From the NCBI RefSeq assembly GCF_001571265.1, contig NZ_BCTL01000008.1, positions 1 through 64,000 of the forward strand: DNA of 64,000 bases. Direction: 5' to 3'. Positions 35,941 through 45,677 of this stretch are shown piece by piece. A model generated the notes under the pieces. The model was not told where the DNA came from and made no database searches. It saw only the letters and a list, made by a program, of their open reading frames with translations. Position 1 is the first letter of the stretch. The number at the start of each line of letters is the position of its first letter. This stretch comes from Cedecea neteri NBRC 105707 = ATCC 33855 (GTDB taxonomy: Bacteria > Pseudomonadota > Gammaproteobacteria > Enterobacterales > Enterobacteriaceae). A program made the translations under genes and the position numbers.

Positions 35941-36660
35941 TTAAAGCCCCACCGCCTCTTTTAACGACTTCAAATAGCGGCGGCTCACCGGCACGGTGCG
36001 GCCATCCCGCAGCAGCAGTTCCGTCTGGCTGTTATCCTCCAGGCGGATCTCCTGCAAATAATTCATGTTCACCAAATATTGCCGATGGCAGCGCAGTAGC
36101 GGCGTGCGGCTTTCCAGCGTGCGCAGCGTTAATTCGGTAAAGCCTTCTTTGCCATCCCGGCTGGTGACATACACCCCGCTCATCCGGCTGCTGACATAGG
36201 CCACCTCCTCCATCTGCAGCAGCCAGATTCGACTGTGGCCGCTGCAGGGAATAAATTTCAGCAACTGCTGGCTTTCCGGCAGTTGCGAAACGTCCTGAGC
36301 TTCGCTTTCCTGATGCAGACGCGTCAGCGTTTTTTGCAGCCGCTGCGCCTCTATTGGCTTGAGCAGATAGTCGAAAGCGCACTCTTCAAAGGCCTGCACC
36401 GCGTACTCATCAAAAGCGGTGAGAAACACAATACGCGGCCGGTGGCGCTCATCCAGCATCCCCACCATTTCCAGCCCGCTAATACGCGGCATCTGGATAT
36501 CGAGAAACAGCACGTCCGGGCGCAGCTTGTTCACAGCGCTAATCGCCTCTATCGCGTTGGCGCATTCCCCGACTATCTCAATTTCGCCGTCGTTCTCAAG
36601 CAGAACACGCAGGTTCTCACGCGCCAGCGGTTCATCATCCACAATCAATACTCTTAACAT
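35941..36660 (-). CDS. btsR: BtsR, LytTR response regulator
   Basis: A 239-residue response regulator: receiver with D54 ([12 protein letters not shown]) and a LytTR DNA-binding domain (about 135-239, [33 protein letters not shown]). It is very close to E. coli BtsR/YehT. Phosphorylated by BtsS, it activates btsT. Its start overlaps the btsS end by 7 bases. In E. coli this pair is far from btsT; here it is adjacent to its target. Confidence 0.95.
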   Translation of the reverse strand: MLRVLIVDDEPLARENLRVLLENDGEIEIVGECANAIEAISAVNKLRPDVLFLDIQMPRISGLEMVGMLDERHRPRIVFLTAFDEYAVQAFEECAFDYLLKPIEAQRLQKTLTRLHQESEAQDVSQLPESQQLLKFIPCSGHSRIWLLQMEEVAYVSSRMSGVYVTSRDGKEGFTELTLRTLESRTPLLRCHRQYLVNMNYLQEIRLEDNSQTELLLRDGRTVPVSRRYLKSLKEAVGL

Positions 36661-38342
36661 ACCAACTCCTCGGCGGGCAGGCGCACGGTGATGCAGGTAA
36701 AACGATCGGGGTCGCAGCTTACAGCCAGGCCATAATCCTCCCCAAACTTCGCCCGTAGCCGCTTGTCCACCAGATTCATTCCCAGCCCGTTACCGTTCTC
36801 TTTTGGCCGGTACAACCCGGCGTTATCCTCAACATCCACCAGCACGTCTTTTCCCTCGGTACGGGCACGAATAGTAATCATGCCGCAGCCTAACTGCTGG
36901 GAAGTGCCGTGTTTAATCGCATTTTCAACAATCGGCTGTAGCGTAAAGGCCGGCAAACGCTGATTCGCCAGCTCGTCGGGCACCTGCCAGTCCACCGCCA
37001 GTTGAGTCTGGAAACGCGCCAGCTCAATTTGCAGATAGGCATTCACATGCTCAATTTCATCGGAAAGCGTGACGATTTCCGACGGGCGTTTCAGATTTTT
37101 GCGGAAAAAAGTAGAGAGATACTGCACCAGTTGCCCGGCTTTGTCGCCATCGTGACGGATAACCGCTTTGAGCGTGTTCAGCGCGTTAAATAAGAAGTGC
37201 GGATTCACCTGCGCATGCAGCAGCTTGATCTCGGACTGCGCCAGCAGCGCTTTTTGTTGCTCAAATTTCCCCGCCAGAATTTGTGCCGACAATAGCTGAG
37301 CAATCCCTTCGCCAAGCGTGCGGTTGATCGAGCTAAACAGCCGGTTGCGCGCCTCGTAGAGTTTTATCGTGCCGATCACCCGCTGGTTTTCGCCCCGCAG
37401 CGGGATAACCAGCGTCGACCCCAGCTTGCAGTTAGGATGGAGCGAACAGCGGTAAGGCACCTCATTGCCGTCGGCGTAAACCACTTCGTTATTTTCGATG
37501 GCCTGCCAGGTGTATCCCGACGAAATGGGCTTGCCCGCCAGATGGTGATCGGCCCCGGTGCCGATAAATGCCAGCAGTTTCTCTCTGTCGGTGATGGCTA
37601 CGGCGCTGATGTCCAGCTCCTGGTGCAGCACCTTCGCTACCTTCAGGCTGTTTTGCTCATTAAACCCCTGCCGGAGGATCCCCTCGGTTGAGTCGGCCAC
37701 TTTCAGCGCGGTGGCGGAGAACGCGGAGGTGTATTTCTCAAACATCGCGCGTTTATCCAGCAGAATACGCATAAACATGGCGGCCCCTAACGTGTTGGTG
37801 ACCATCATCGGCGCAGCGATGCTCTCTACCAGGTGCAACGCATCCTGAAAGGGCCGCGCGATAAGCAAGATAATGATCATCTGCACCAGTTCGGCGACAA
37901 AGCTCGTCGCGCCGGCAACCAGTGGGCTAAACAATTTGTCCGTTCTGCCCCGCCGAATTAAAACGCTGTGGATAATCCCGCCGATCAGCCCTTCTGCGAT
38001 GGTGGAGATCATGCAGCTTAGCGCCGTCATCCCGCCGAGTGAGTAGCGATGCAGCCCGCCAGTTAGCCCAACCAGCCCGCCCACCACCGGCCCGCCTAAC
38101 AGACCCCCCATCACCGCGCCAATGGCACGCGTATTGGCAATGGAACCTTCGATATGCAGACCAAAATAGGTGCCCATAATGCAGAAAACCGAGAAAGTGA
38201 TGTAGCAGAGCAGCTTATGGGGTAGCCGCACGGTGACCTGCATCAGCGGTATAAACAGCCGGGTTTTACTCATCAGCCAGGCAATGACCAGGAACACGCA
38301 CATCTGCTGCAATAGCAGCAGGACTAAATTGAACTCGTACAT
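36654..38342 (-). CDS. btsS: BtsS, pyruvate-sensing LytS-type histidine kinase
   Basis: A 562-residue kinase (E. coli BtsS/YehU 561). Six-TM 5TM-5TMR_LYT sensor ([22 protein letters not shown]), a GAF domain ([19 protein letters not shown]), then the HisKA_7TM-type kinase core with phospho-acceptor H382 in [11 protein letters not shown] and an ATPase domain ([21 protein letters not shown]). It binds extracellular pyruvate with high affinity. The ATG at 38342 aligns with E. coli; a longer in-frame start at 38408 is rejected. Confidence 0.95.
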   Translation of the reverse strand: MYEFNLVLLLLQQMCVFLVIAWLMSKTRLFIPLMQVTVRLPHKLLCYITFSVFCIMGTYFGLHIEGSIANTRAIGAVMGGLLGGPVVGGLVGLTGGLHRYSLGGMTALSCMISTIAEGLIGGIIHSVLIRRGRTDKLFSPLVAGATSFVAELVQMIIILLIARPFQDALHLVESIAAPMMVTNTLGAAMFMRILLDKRAMFEKYTSAFSATALKVADSTEGILRQGFNEQNSLKVAKVLHQELDISAVAITDREKLLAFIGTGADHHLAGKPISSGYTWQAIENNEVVYADGNEVPYRCSLHPNCKLGSTLVIPLRGENQRVIGTIKLYEARNRLFSSINRTLGEGIAQLLSAQILAGKFEQQKALLAQSEIKLLHAQVNPHFLFNALNTLKAVIRHDGDKAGQLVQYLSTFFRKNLKRPSEIVTLSDEIEHVNAYLQIELARFQTQLAVDWQVPDELANQRLPAFTLQPIVENAIKHGTSQQLGCGMITIRARTEGKDVLVDVEDNAGLYRPKENGNGLGMNLVDKRLRAKFGEDYGLAVSCDPDRFTCITVRLPAEELVC

Positions 38343-38848
38343 CTGCAGGCACTCTCCGTTCTCAACGGCGGGAAAGATAACGCGATAAGGATATAATTTC
38401 CGGGGCATGGCGCAGATTTGTTAAATTCGGGATGAAAAATAACAGCGGGAGCGGCACCCGGCAGCACAGATATAAAACTAAAAAAAGTGCGCTGCACAAT
38501 TATCAGCCAACGACAGAGCATTAATTAAACGAATTAATAATCAGTTCATTATTTATCACCCGCCCCCTCCGCCACTTATTATTCAAACATTTTCAATTAA
38601 CCAATTTAAATATAAGCAATGCCATATTTTTGCTAAAGAGGATTAATCGCAGGCAGAAAAAATCATCACTTATTTATATTTCTTATGGCTATAAGTCATA
38701 TTTTTATATTCTTCTGCCCACCGGCTTTAGCAGGTAGTATCAGCCAAATAATAATGACTCGGCGCCCATAACACGGCATGCGCGCGCCAGTCGACAGCAT
38801 ATCATGCTGTTGTGTTGCGGAAAATCTCAGCAGTTAAGGATCAGCATA
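38343..38848. other. Intergenic region between btsS and the MetN-like gene
   Basis: About 500 bases, AT-rich between 38520 and 38760, without a recognisable gene. It must hold both divergent promoters. A 17-bp palindrome at 38794-38810 is the only clear element found. Confidence 0.55.
38794..38810. promoter_or_regulatory. Palindrome upstream of the MetNIQ-like operon
   Basis: ACAGCAT-ATC-ATGCTGT, perfect 7-base arms, 38 bases before the MetN-like ATG. It is not a MetJ box. It would fit a dimeric repressor site over the promoter or leader. Confidence 0.45.
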
Positions 38849-39871
38849 ATGATCGTTCTCTCGGGCGTATCAAAAATATTTACCAGCAAACATGGCGAAA
38901 TCATCGCCGTGGATAATATTAATATTAACGTCAATAAAGGACAGATTTACGGCATTATCGGCTATAGCGGCGCAGGTAAAAGCACGTTAATCAGGTTATT
39001 GAATGGGCTTGAAAAACCCACATCCGGCTCGATCGTTGTCGCCGGTCAGGATATTGCCAAAGCTACAGGCGAACGGCTCCGCCAGGCTCGTCTTAAAGTC
39101 AGCATGGTCTTTCAGCACTTTAATCTGCTGTGGTCCCGAACTGTTGCAGAGAATATTGCCTTTCCCCTGCAAATTGCCGGTGTCAATAAAAGCCAGATTC
39201 AGCAGCGCGTTAACGAACTGATTAAGCTTGTGGGCCTGGAGGGCCGCGAAAACGCCTGGCCTTCTCAGCTTAGCGGCGGCCAAAAGCAGCGAGTCGGCAT
39301 TGCTCGCGCGCTGGCCAATAACCCGGACGTTTTGCTGTGCGACGAAGCCACCTCGGCGCTGGATCCACAAACGACCGACGCGATTCTCGATCTGCTGCTC
39401 GACATTAACCGCCAGCTCAACTTAACCATCGTACTCATCACCCATGAGATGCATGTAGTGCGCAAAATTTGCCAGCGCGTGGCGGTGATGGAAAACGGCA
39501 AAGTCGTTGAAGAAGGCCCGGTACTGGATATTTTCAGCCACCCGAAGCAGCCCATCACGCAAACTTTTGTGCGCCAGGTCGCGGGTCAGAATACGCCCAG
39601 CGAGCCGTTCAACCCGCTCTGGGTTCAGGACATCGGCGGCAGCATTCTGAAGCTGATATTCCCCGGCGGAGAAGCCCGGCAGCCGGTGATTGCCGATGTC
39701 ATTCAGCACTTCAACGTCGCGCTGAATATCCTGCACGGCAACATCACCCAGACGGTAGACGGTGCATTTGGCGAACTGTACGTCCATATGGATGACGCCA
39801 GCCAGCTAGAAAATATTGTGCAATACCTGAATCAAAAGCGGGTAGAGACTGAGGTTATTCGACATGCTTGA
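38849..39871 (+). CDS. MetN-like ABC importer ATPase
   Basis: A 340-residue ATPase of the methionine/D-methionine uptake family. Walker A GYSGAGKST (38-46), signature LSGGQKQ (141-147), Walker B VLLCDE (161-166) and H-loop THEM. The C-terminal NIL domain (about 265-340) is the amino-acid sensing module of MetN. ATG chosen for TAAGGA upstream; an earlier start at 38804 lies inside the palindrome. The stop overlaps the permease start by 8 bases. It is probably a second system beside the housekeeping metNIQ; its substrate may be another sulfur amino acid or dipeptide. Confidence 0.9.
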   Translation: MIVLSGVSKIFTSKHGEIIAVDNININVNKGQIYGIIGYSGAGKSTLIRLLNGLEKPTSGSIVVAGQDIAKATGERLRQARLKVSMVFQHFNLLWSRTVAENIAFPLQIAGVNKSQIQQRVNELIKLVGLEGRENAWPSQLSGGQKQRVGIARALANNPDVLLCDEATSALDPQTTDAILDLLLDINRQLNLTIVLITHEMHVVRKICQRVAVMENGKVVEEGPVLDIFSHPKQPITQTFVRQVAGQNTPSEPFNPLWVQDIGGSILKLIFPGGEARQPVIADVIQHFNVALNILHGNITQTVDGAFGELYVHMDDASQLENIVQYLNQKRVETEVIRHA

Positions 39872-40532
39872 GCAATACTTCCCGCATTTAAAACTCGACA
39901 AACTTTGGGCCGCCACGGGCGAAACGCTCTACATGACGGCCTGGTCCGGGGCGGCAACGTTCGTGTTTGGTATCGCTCTCGGGGTGCTGCTTTTTCTCAC
40001 CTCTCGCGGCCAACTGCTGCAGAATCGCCTGGTTTATTCGGTGGTGACCGTGCTGGTTAACGTCTTCCGCTCGATCCCGTTCATTATTCTGATCGTCCTG
40101 CTAATCCCGTTCACGAAAACGCTGGTCGGCACCATTTTGGGCACCAATGCCGCGCTCCCGGCGCTGATCGTCGGAGCCGCACCTTTCTACGCTCGCCTGG
40201 TCGAAATTGCACTGCTTGAAGTCGACAAAGGGGTCATCGAAGCCACACGTTCGATGGGGGCGAAAACCCACACGCTGATTTTCCGTGTGCTTCTGCCTGA
40301 ATCCTCCCCTGCGCTGGTCTCCGGCATGACCGTCACCCTGATTGCGCTGGTGAGCTACAGCGCTATGGCCGGGGTTATCGGCGCAGGTGGCTTAGGCAAC
40401 CTCGCCTACCTGGAAGGGTTCCAGCGTAACCATAACGACGTCACGCTGGTGGCCACGGCCGCTATCCTGGCGATCGTTTTTATTATTCAGTTTATCGGCG
40501 ACCGTATTACCAACCTGCTGGATAAACGCTAA
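39864..40532 (+). CDS. MetI-like ABC permease
   Basis: A 222-residue permease with five TM helices and the binding-protein-dependent transport signature (GVIEATRSMGAKTHTLIFRVLLPES). It matches MetI in length (217 in E. coli). Two copies with two MetN-like ATPases form the importer. Translation is probably coupled to the ATPase gene, and a large hairpin separates it from the binding-protein gene. Confidence 0.92.
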   Translation: MLEQYFPHLKLDKLWAATGETLYMTAWSGAATFVFGIALGVLLFLTSRGQLLQNRLVYSVVTVLVNVFRSIPFIILIVLLIPFTKTLVGTILGTNAALPALIVGAAPFYARLVEIALLEVDKGVIEATRSMGAKTHTLIFRVLLPESSPALVSGMTVTLIALVSYSAMAGVIGAGGLGNLAYLEGFQRNHNDVTLVATAAILAIVFIIQFIGDRITNLLDKR

Positions 40533-40546
40533 CGGCATCGAAAACT

Positions 40547-40579
40547 TTCGGGCGGCAGAGAGCGTCTCTGCCGCCCGAA
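40547..40579 (+). other. 15-bp perfect hairpin between permease and binding-protein genes
   Basis: TTCGGGCGGCAGAGA pairs with its exact complement around a GCG loop. There is no T-run after it, so it is more likely an mRNA stabiliser that shields one side of the operon transcript than a full terminator. Such elements let binding protein be made in excess over the membrane parts. Confidence 0.75.
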
Positions 40580-40626
40580 TTCCACGGCAATGCACTTTTA
40601 ATCACTAATCACGACTGGACGAAATA

Positions 40627-41442
40627 ATGAAAAAACAGTTTATGATGTTAGCTCTGGCTTCTTTAACCGCGTTAAGCCTTCAGGCCAACGCCGCTGAAAA
40701 ACTGATTGTGGGCGCCTCCAATGTGCCACACGCGGAAATTCTCGAGCAGGCGAAACCGATTCTGGCGAAAGAAGGCATCGATCTTGAGATCAAAACCTTC
40801 CAGGACTATATCCTGCCGAACACTGCTCTTGCCGAGCGTGAAATTGACGCCAACTACTTCCAGCATCAGCCTTACCTGGATTCGGTATTGCAGGATCATA
40901 AAGGCGATAAAAACTACGATTTCGTCAGCGCCGGGGCGATTCACGTTGAACCTATCGGCATCTACTCGAAGAAGTATAAAAGCCTGAAGGATCTGCCGCA
41001 GAACGGCAAAATCATTCTGCGTGATTCGGTAGCCGAAGAAGGCCGTATTCTGGCCATCTTCCAGCGCGAAGGCGTAATCACTCTGAAGCCAGGCGTGAAG
41101 CCGGTTAACGCCCGCATTAGCGACATCGCCAGCAACCCGAAAAATCTGCAGTTCAAAGCAGATATTGAAGCCGCGCTGCTGCCGCAAATGTACGCCAACA
41201 ACGAAGGTGACGCGGTGGTGATCAACGCCAACTACGCGCTGGATGCAGGCCTGAACCCAATCAAAGATCCTATTGCCGTTGAAAGCACCGAAGGCAACCC
41301 GTATGCCAACATCATTACCGTACACAGCGCAGACGTGAAAAAACATGACATCGTCGAGCTGGTGAAAGTCCTGCACTCTAAGCAGATTCAGGACTGGATC
41401 AACGAGAAGTACCACGGCGCGGTTGTGCCGGTTAACCAGTAA
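40627..41442 (+). CDS. MetQ-like periplasmic binding protein without lipobox
   Basis: A 271-residue NlpA/MetQ-family solute-binding protein (NYFQHQPYLDSVL, DPIAVES...NPYANIITVHS). Typical MetQ proteins are lipoproteins; this one has a standard signal peptidase I site (QANA-AEKL) and no Cys, so it should be soluble in the periplasm. Several segments differ from MetQ (for example SNVPHAEILEQAKPILAK), again suggesting a different ligand. Third gene of the operon. Confidence 0.9.
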   Translation: MKKQFMMLALASLTALSLQANAAEKLIVGASNVPHAEILEQAKPILAKEGIDLEIKTFQDYILPNTALAEREIDANYFQHQPYLDSVLQDHKGDKNYDFVSAGAIHVEPIGIYSKKYKSLKDLPQNGKIILRDSVAEEGRILAIFQREGVITLKPGVKPVNARISDIASNPKNLQFKADIEAALLPQMYANNEGDAVVINANYALDAGLNPIKDPIAVESTEGNPYANIITVHSADVKKHDIVELVKVLHSKQIQDWINEKYHGAVVPVNQ

Positions 41443-41451
41443 CACAGAAAG

Positions 41452-41478
41452 AGGGGCGCAATGCGCCCTTCTTCTTAT
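41452..41478 (+). terminator. Terminator of the MetNIQ-like operon
   Basis: Stem GGGCGC/GCGCCC with AAT loop, extended by weak pairs, then TTCTTCTTAT. It ends within the stop region of the convergent SnoaL-like gene. Confidence 0.8.
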
Positions 41479-41903
41479 TCGCGAGTGAGTGACGCGTACT
41501 CCTCCGGGCTAAGGTAAAGTTCGCGATACTTGTCATCAACCTGCTGCCACATCCGCTGGGAAAAATAGAGCGCCGCAGGCAGCGGATGGTGATGAATCAT
41601 CAGTGAATCCGCCTGCCCTTGCTCATTGATATGCACCCACACGGCACACTCTACGGCCACGCCGTCAACGCTTGCGCGGTAAGACTCCATAAAGAACCGT
41701 TCGCTAACATAATCCCGGTAGGTAAAGCGCTGGAAGTCATACAGCGGAATGGCCGCTTTCAGGATCTCCAGAATCGCCGTTTTGCCGTGAACCGGCGCTT
41801 TTAGCACCACGCCTTGCAGGCTTGCGTCATCGGCGAGTATTGCCAGCCAGGGTGGCGGCCCCTGCACATTGAGAATGGGGGATGCGGTATCATTAAATAA
41901 CAT
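41475..41903 (-). CDS. SnoaL/NTF2-like protein
   Basis: A 142-residue cytoplasmic protein with the look of an NTF2-like (SnoaL) fold: an N-terminal helix region, then a curved sheet with VDGVAVECAVWVHI and ADSLMIHHHPLPAALYFS. Such proteins may be isomerases, cyclases or binding partners; no catalytic residues can be assigned. GAGGAGAG precedes the ATG. It follows the old yellow enzyme gene by 17 bases, so the MFS exporter, reductase and this protein form one unit. Confidence 0.7.
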   Translation of the reverse strand: MLFNDTASPILNVQGPPPWLAILADDASLQGVVLKAPVHGKTAILEILKAAIPLYDFQRFTYRDYVSERFFMESYRASVDGVAVECAVWVHINEQGQADSLMIHHHPLPAALYFSQRMWQQVDDKYRELYLSPEEYASLTRE

Positions 41904-41920
41904 AGAACTCTCCTCAAAGA

Positions 41921-43036
41921 TCAGTTACGTGGCAAAGTCGGGTAATCGGTATAACCGCGGGCATCCCCGGCGTAAAATGTTGAACGGTCCCAGGCGTTTA
42001 AAGGCCCATTTACGGACAGCCGATACGGCAGATCGGGGTTGGCAATAAACGCCCGCCCGAAAGCCACGGCATCCGCATTTCCTGCGGCAATAAGCGCATT
42101 GGCTGAGTCGCGAGTAAAACCGCCCGAGGCGATAATAGCGCCGTCAAAATAGGGTCGTAGCAAGGCGGCAACAGAGGCTGGCTGCGTCATGTCCTGCTCT
42201 TCATTTAGCCCGACGTTGGCTCGCGGCTCCACCAGATGCAGATAGCCAATCTGCTGCTCTGAAAGCCAGGCAACAACGTCCCTAAACAGCGCCAGCGGGT
42301 TGCTGTCGCCAATGTCTCCCAGCTTGCCGAACGGAGAAAGCCTGACGCCGATTTCCCCGGCGGCGTAAACCTCACGCAGCGCCGCCAGCGCTTCGCGCAT
42401 GAAACGCATTCGGTTTGCTACGCTGCCACCATATTCATCCGTGCGCTGGTTAGTTCTGTCCTGCAAAAACTGATCGATCAGAAAACCGTTCGCCGCATGC
42501 AACTCCACGCCGTCGAAACCCGCAGCCTTCGCTCGCCGGGCCGCCTCGCGATACTCCTCAATCACCGCAGGAATGGCCGAGAGTTCAAGGGCTGCCGGGG
42601 TGGCAAACGGCTGAGATGTAAAGTTAGCATCCAGAGCTTCACCCGCAGGGCGAATAGCCGATGGAGCAATCGACGGGGCTTCAGGGTGGTGACTGCGATG
42701 AGAAATACGCCCCGTGTGCCAGAGCTGGAGGTAAATAGCGCCGCCCTTTTGATGCACGGCTTCCACAACCTGCTTCCAGCCTGCCTGCTGACTCTCGCTA
42801 TAGATGCCCGGCGTTTGTGGAAAGCCTTTCCCCTGCAGCGAAATATTCGTCGCCTCGGTAATAATCAGGCCGCCTTCGCTGGCACGCTGGCCATAGTATT
42901 CGGCGTTAAGCGCGTCAGGCGCGCCTTCTGGCCCGGATGCACGCATTCTGGTTAGCGGCGCCATCACTACCCGGTGTTGTAAACTGAGCCTGCCGGCCCG
43001 CAGCGGGCTGAACAGATCTTTGACATGTGTGGTCAT
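41921..43036 (-). CDS. Old yellow enzyme family flavin reductase (NemA-like)
   Basis: A 371-residue FMN-dependent ene-reductase. The barrel has the substrate-binding pair H180/N183 in LHAANGFLIDQFLQD, the family tag DRTNQRTDEYGG and C-terminal phosphate-binding loops (IIASGGFTRDSA, AFGRAFIANPDLP). It reduces activated double bonds in electrophiles (N-ethylmaleimide, nitro compounds) with NAD(P)H. Second gene of an MFS-OYE-SnoaL unit, divergent from a LysR gene. Confidence 0.92.
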   Translation of the reverse strand: MTTHVKDLFSPLRAGRLSLQHRVVMAPLTRMRASGPEGAPDALNAEYYGQRASEGGLIITEATNISLQGKGFPQTPGIYSESQQAGWKQVVEAVHQKGGAIYLQLWHTGRISHRSHHPEAPSIAPSAIRPAGEALDANFTSQPFATPAALELSAIPAVIEEYREAARRAKAAGFDGVELHAANGFLIDQFLQDRTNQRTDEYGGSVANRMRFMREALAALREVYAAGEIGVRLSPFGKLGDIGDSNPLALFRDVVAWLSEQQIGYLHLVEPRANVGLNEEQDMTQPASVAALLRPYFDGAIIASGGFTRDSANALIAAGNADAVAFGRAFIANPDLPYRLSVNGPLNAWDRSTFYAGDARGYTDYPTLPRN

Positions 43037-43069
43037 CGTTGCATTCTCACTATTGACTTAAAATGGCGA

Positions 43070-44605
43070 TCAGCTCGCCGTCGCTTGTGGCCGGGGTTCA
43101 TCCCCCGCTTGTACTTTGTCGAGAAATAAAAACACCACTAGTGCAACCAGCAATGTGATGCTCATCAGCAGCAGTAACAGGTCGCTAAATGCCGTGTCGT
43201 AGCTGGCGGCAATCGTCTTATACGTCACGCCCTGCAGCGAGGTGGTTGCGGTCGTGACATCACCGGTAACAACACTTTGTGCGACATGGGCCAGCCGCTG
43301 AGGGCTGCCGGACACCGCCTGGTGCAGGTTATTTGCCATCAGTGAAGAGAGCAGCGCGCTCACAATTGCCATCGCAATTCCTTCCCCGGCCACCCGCGTG
43401 GTACTGAAAATACCCGTTGCCATGCCCGCCCTTTCGCGGGGCACCACGCTCACCGCCAGGCCGTCCATTAATCCCCAGGGCAGGCTTATCCCGCAGCCGA
43501 TAGTCCACATCGGCAAGGCAAATTGCCAGGCAGATGCCCCGCCCGGAATGCGGCTGAGCCAGAATAATCCGGCCGCACAGACCAGCAGCCCCACCCCACA
43601 CAGCACGGACGCAGAGAACCAGCGAGTCAGGGACCCGGCAATAATCGGCAGGAACAACAGCGGCGCAGAGAGCGCAATCATTAACCGTCCGGCCTCAAGC
43701 ACCGGCATTCCCTCCACGCCAACAAAGCGCAGCGGTAAGAGCAGAAGCAGAACAACAAAGGAATAGGCCGGGGCGGCGGCCAGGAGCTGAACGCCAACAA
43801 ACCGGGGAAATTTGAATAAAGTCAGGTCGAGCATCGGCTGCTGAACACGCAGCTCAATGCAAATAAACACCAGCAGTGAAATCATGGCCACCGCAAACAG
43901 TGCGAGGTTAAAGGCATCTCCCCAGCCAACTTCCGGCACGCGCAGGACGGCATAAGTGAAAACACCCAGCGTCCACGTAAACACCACGGCCCCGGCCCAG
44001 TCGACGCCGTTTGCCGCTGGATTGCGAGATTCAGGCATATAGCGACAGGCCAGAAAACAGGCAATGCCCGCCACCAGCGTCAGTAAAATAAAGACAATTG
44101 ACCAGTTGAAGAGATCGATCATTACCGCCGCGGCCACGGGGCCAAAAGCCAGGCCAATGCCGAAACTGCAGCCGACGAAGCTGAAAGCACGCATCCTGGC
44201 GGTTCCATCAAAAACCTGCGCCAGCGCCGACATTCCGCCGGAAAACGCGATAGCCGCGGCAATCCCTTGCGCCCCACGCAGCAGGTCGAAAACAAATAAG
44301 TTTGGCGCGGCAAGCAGCGAGGCTGACAGTAACGCAAAGGCCGCAATCCCCCCGGCAAACATGCGTTTACGCCCGTAGCTGTCGGCAAGTGCGCCCGCCA
44401 GCATCAGGCAACTGCCAAAGGTCAACATAAACGCATTAGCCACCCAGTTAACCGCCATGGCCGAGCCGTGGAAGCTTTGCCCGATAGCGGGTAAGGCCAC
44501 GGCGGCGGCGGTAAAATTAAAAGGCATAGTGATCGAGGCAAGACACACGGCGACCAGCGTCAGGAGCTGTTCTTGCGACGGTTGAGAACGGGTAACGGCC
44601 ATCAT
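43070..44605 (-). CDS. MFS drug exporter (DHA2, EmrB/QacA type)
   Basis: A 511-residue inner-membrane antiporter with 14 predicted TM helices, as in the DHA2 family. Motif A appears as GALADSYGRKRMF, and VNWVANAFMLTFGSCLM follows the usual TM2 pattern. It heads the minus-strand operon with the ene-reductase and SnoaL-like genes, suggesting detoxification and efflux of a reactive compound. No membrane fusion protein is nearby, so it may act alone. GGATATG-type purines lie ahead of the ATG. Confidence 0.9.
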   Translation of the reverse strand: MMAVTRSQPSQEQLLTLVAVCLASITMPFNFTAAAVALPAIGQSFHGSAMAVNWVANAFMLTFGSCLMLAGALADSYGRKRMFAGGIAAFALLSASLLAAPNLFVFDLLRGAQGIAAAIAFSGGMSALAQVFDGTARMRAFSFVGCSFGIGLAFGPVAAAVMIDLFNWSIVFILLTLVAGIACFLACRYMPESRNPAANGVDWAGAVVFTWTLGVFTYAVLRVPEVGWGDAFNLALFAVAMISLLVFICIELRVQQPMLDLTLFKFPRFVGVQLLAAAPAYSFVVLLLLLPLRFVGVEGMPVLEAGRLMIALSAPLLFLPIIAGSLTRWFSASVLCGVGLLVCAAGLFWLSRIPGGASAWQFALPMWTIGCGISLPWGLMDGLAVSVVPRERAGMATGIFSTTRVAGEGIAMAIVSALLSSLMANNLHQAVSGSPQRLAHVAQSVVTGDVTTATTSLQGVTYKTIAASYDTAFSDLLLLLMSITLLVALVVFLFLDKVQAGDEPRPQATAS

Positions 44606-44710
44606 TCATATCCTTAGCGGAAAGTGACAATCTCAAAACTGGGCCTGCAGTAAGCAGGTGGGATAGCGTGCAGAGTAGCGGGTGTTTTTCAGTGAAAAAA
44701 ATGATAAAAC

Positions 44711-44727
44711 GTCCGAACATTACGGAC
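44711..44727. promoter_or_regulatory. Candidate LysR operator between MFS and LysR genes
   Basis: Inverted repeat GTCCG-N7-CGGAC in the 148 bases between divergent genes, 26 bases before the LysR start. Size fits a LysR half-site pair. Confidence 0.45.
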
Positions 44728-44753
44728 CAAAACGCTCGAATAGAGGTATCACT

Positions 44754-45677
44754 ATGGATCGCCTGTCCAGCCTGACCTATTTTGTTCGCACCGCAGAGTT
44801 GGGCAGTTTTGTCCGCGCCGGCCAAGCCCTGGGGCTTTCCGCTTCGGCGGTGGGAAAAGGGATTACGAGACTTGAGGAACAGCTTGGCGTGCGGCTTTTT
44901 CATCGCACGACCCGCAGCCTGCAGATGACCTCTGAAGGCCGGGTTTACTTTGAGCGCTGCAGGCGGATTCTGCAGGATTTGGATGAGGCGGATGCCCTGC
45001 TTTCCCATGTCAGTGAAACGCCCCGGGGCCGCCTGCGCGTTAGCCTGCCCGCCGCCAGCCATATCCTGTTTGAAGCGGCCATTATCGCTTTCGTTCGCCG
45101 TTATCCGGATATCGATCTCGATCTGGATTTCAGCGACAGGCTGGTGAACCTGATTGACGAGGACGTGGATATTGCTATCCGAACCGGCGAGCTCCCGGAT
45201 TCTCGCTTGATGCGTCGCGCATTGCCCTCTTTGCAGCTTATTCTCTGTGCTTCCCCGGCCTATCTTGCCCGGCATGGGGTACCCCAATCGCCCCGGGAAC
45301 TGGAGGGACATTGCGGAATTCGATTCCGTTATGTGAACACCGGCAAGCTGCAGGCCTGGCCGCTGCACGATCTGTCAGAACTGGCGGACGTTCGTACCCG
45401 CACCGTGTTCAGTTCGAACAACATGGAGATGGTGCGTAGCGCGATTATTAATGGCCTGGGCGTTGGGGCCGTGCCTGATTTTATGATTGAACCCCAGCTG
45501 GCGAGCGGTGTTGTACAACCGCTGCTGGGTGAGTATTTGAAAGCACCGGGGCAATTCCAGATGGTCTGGACTTCGGGGAAACAGCTTTCGTCAAAGATCC
45601 GCGTTTTTGTCGACTTTATCAGCGACTTTGTCACCCGACAGCGGCAAAATGGTGTTCATGGAGCAGCCGCCAGGTGA
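44754..45677 (+). CDS. LysR family regulator, divergent from the MFS operon
   Basis: A 307-residue LysR regulator: winged helix at about 1-60 (LGLSASAVGKGITRLEEQLGVRLFHRTTRSL) and an effector domain of the CrgA/AaeR-like group (VDIAIRTGELPDSRLMRRAL). ATG chosen for AGAGG upstream; an earlier start at 44682 adds a Lys/Asn-rich tail. It is transcribed away from the MFS operon and is its likely regulator. The next gene starts within its stop codon (GTGA). Confidence 0.9.
   Translation: MDRLSSLTYFVRTAELGSFVRAGQALGLSASAVGKGITRLEEQLGVRLFHRTTRSLQMTSEGRVYFERCRRILQDLDEADALLSHVSETPRGRLRVSLPAASHILFEAAIIAFVRRYPDIDLDLDFSDRLVNLIDEDVDIAIRTGELPDSRLMRRALPSLQLILCASPAYLARHGVPQSPRELEGHCGIRFRYVNTGKLQAWPLHDLSELADVRTRTVFSSNNMEMVRSAIINGLGVGAVPDFMIEPQLASGVVQPLLGEYLKAPGQFQMVWTSGKQLSSKIRVFVDFISDFVTRQRQNGVHGAAAR

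Noticed and set aside
38343-38848. MetJ box or S-box-like control of the MetNIQ-like operon
   Set aside because: No AGACGTCT-type tandem boxes or riboswitch-like structure seen; the only palindrome is of another type.
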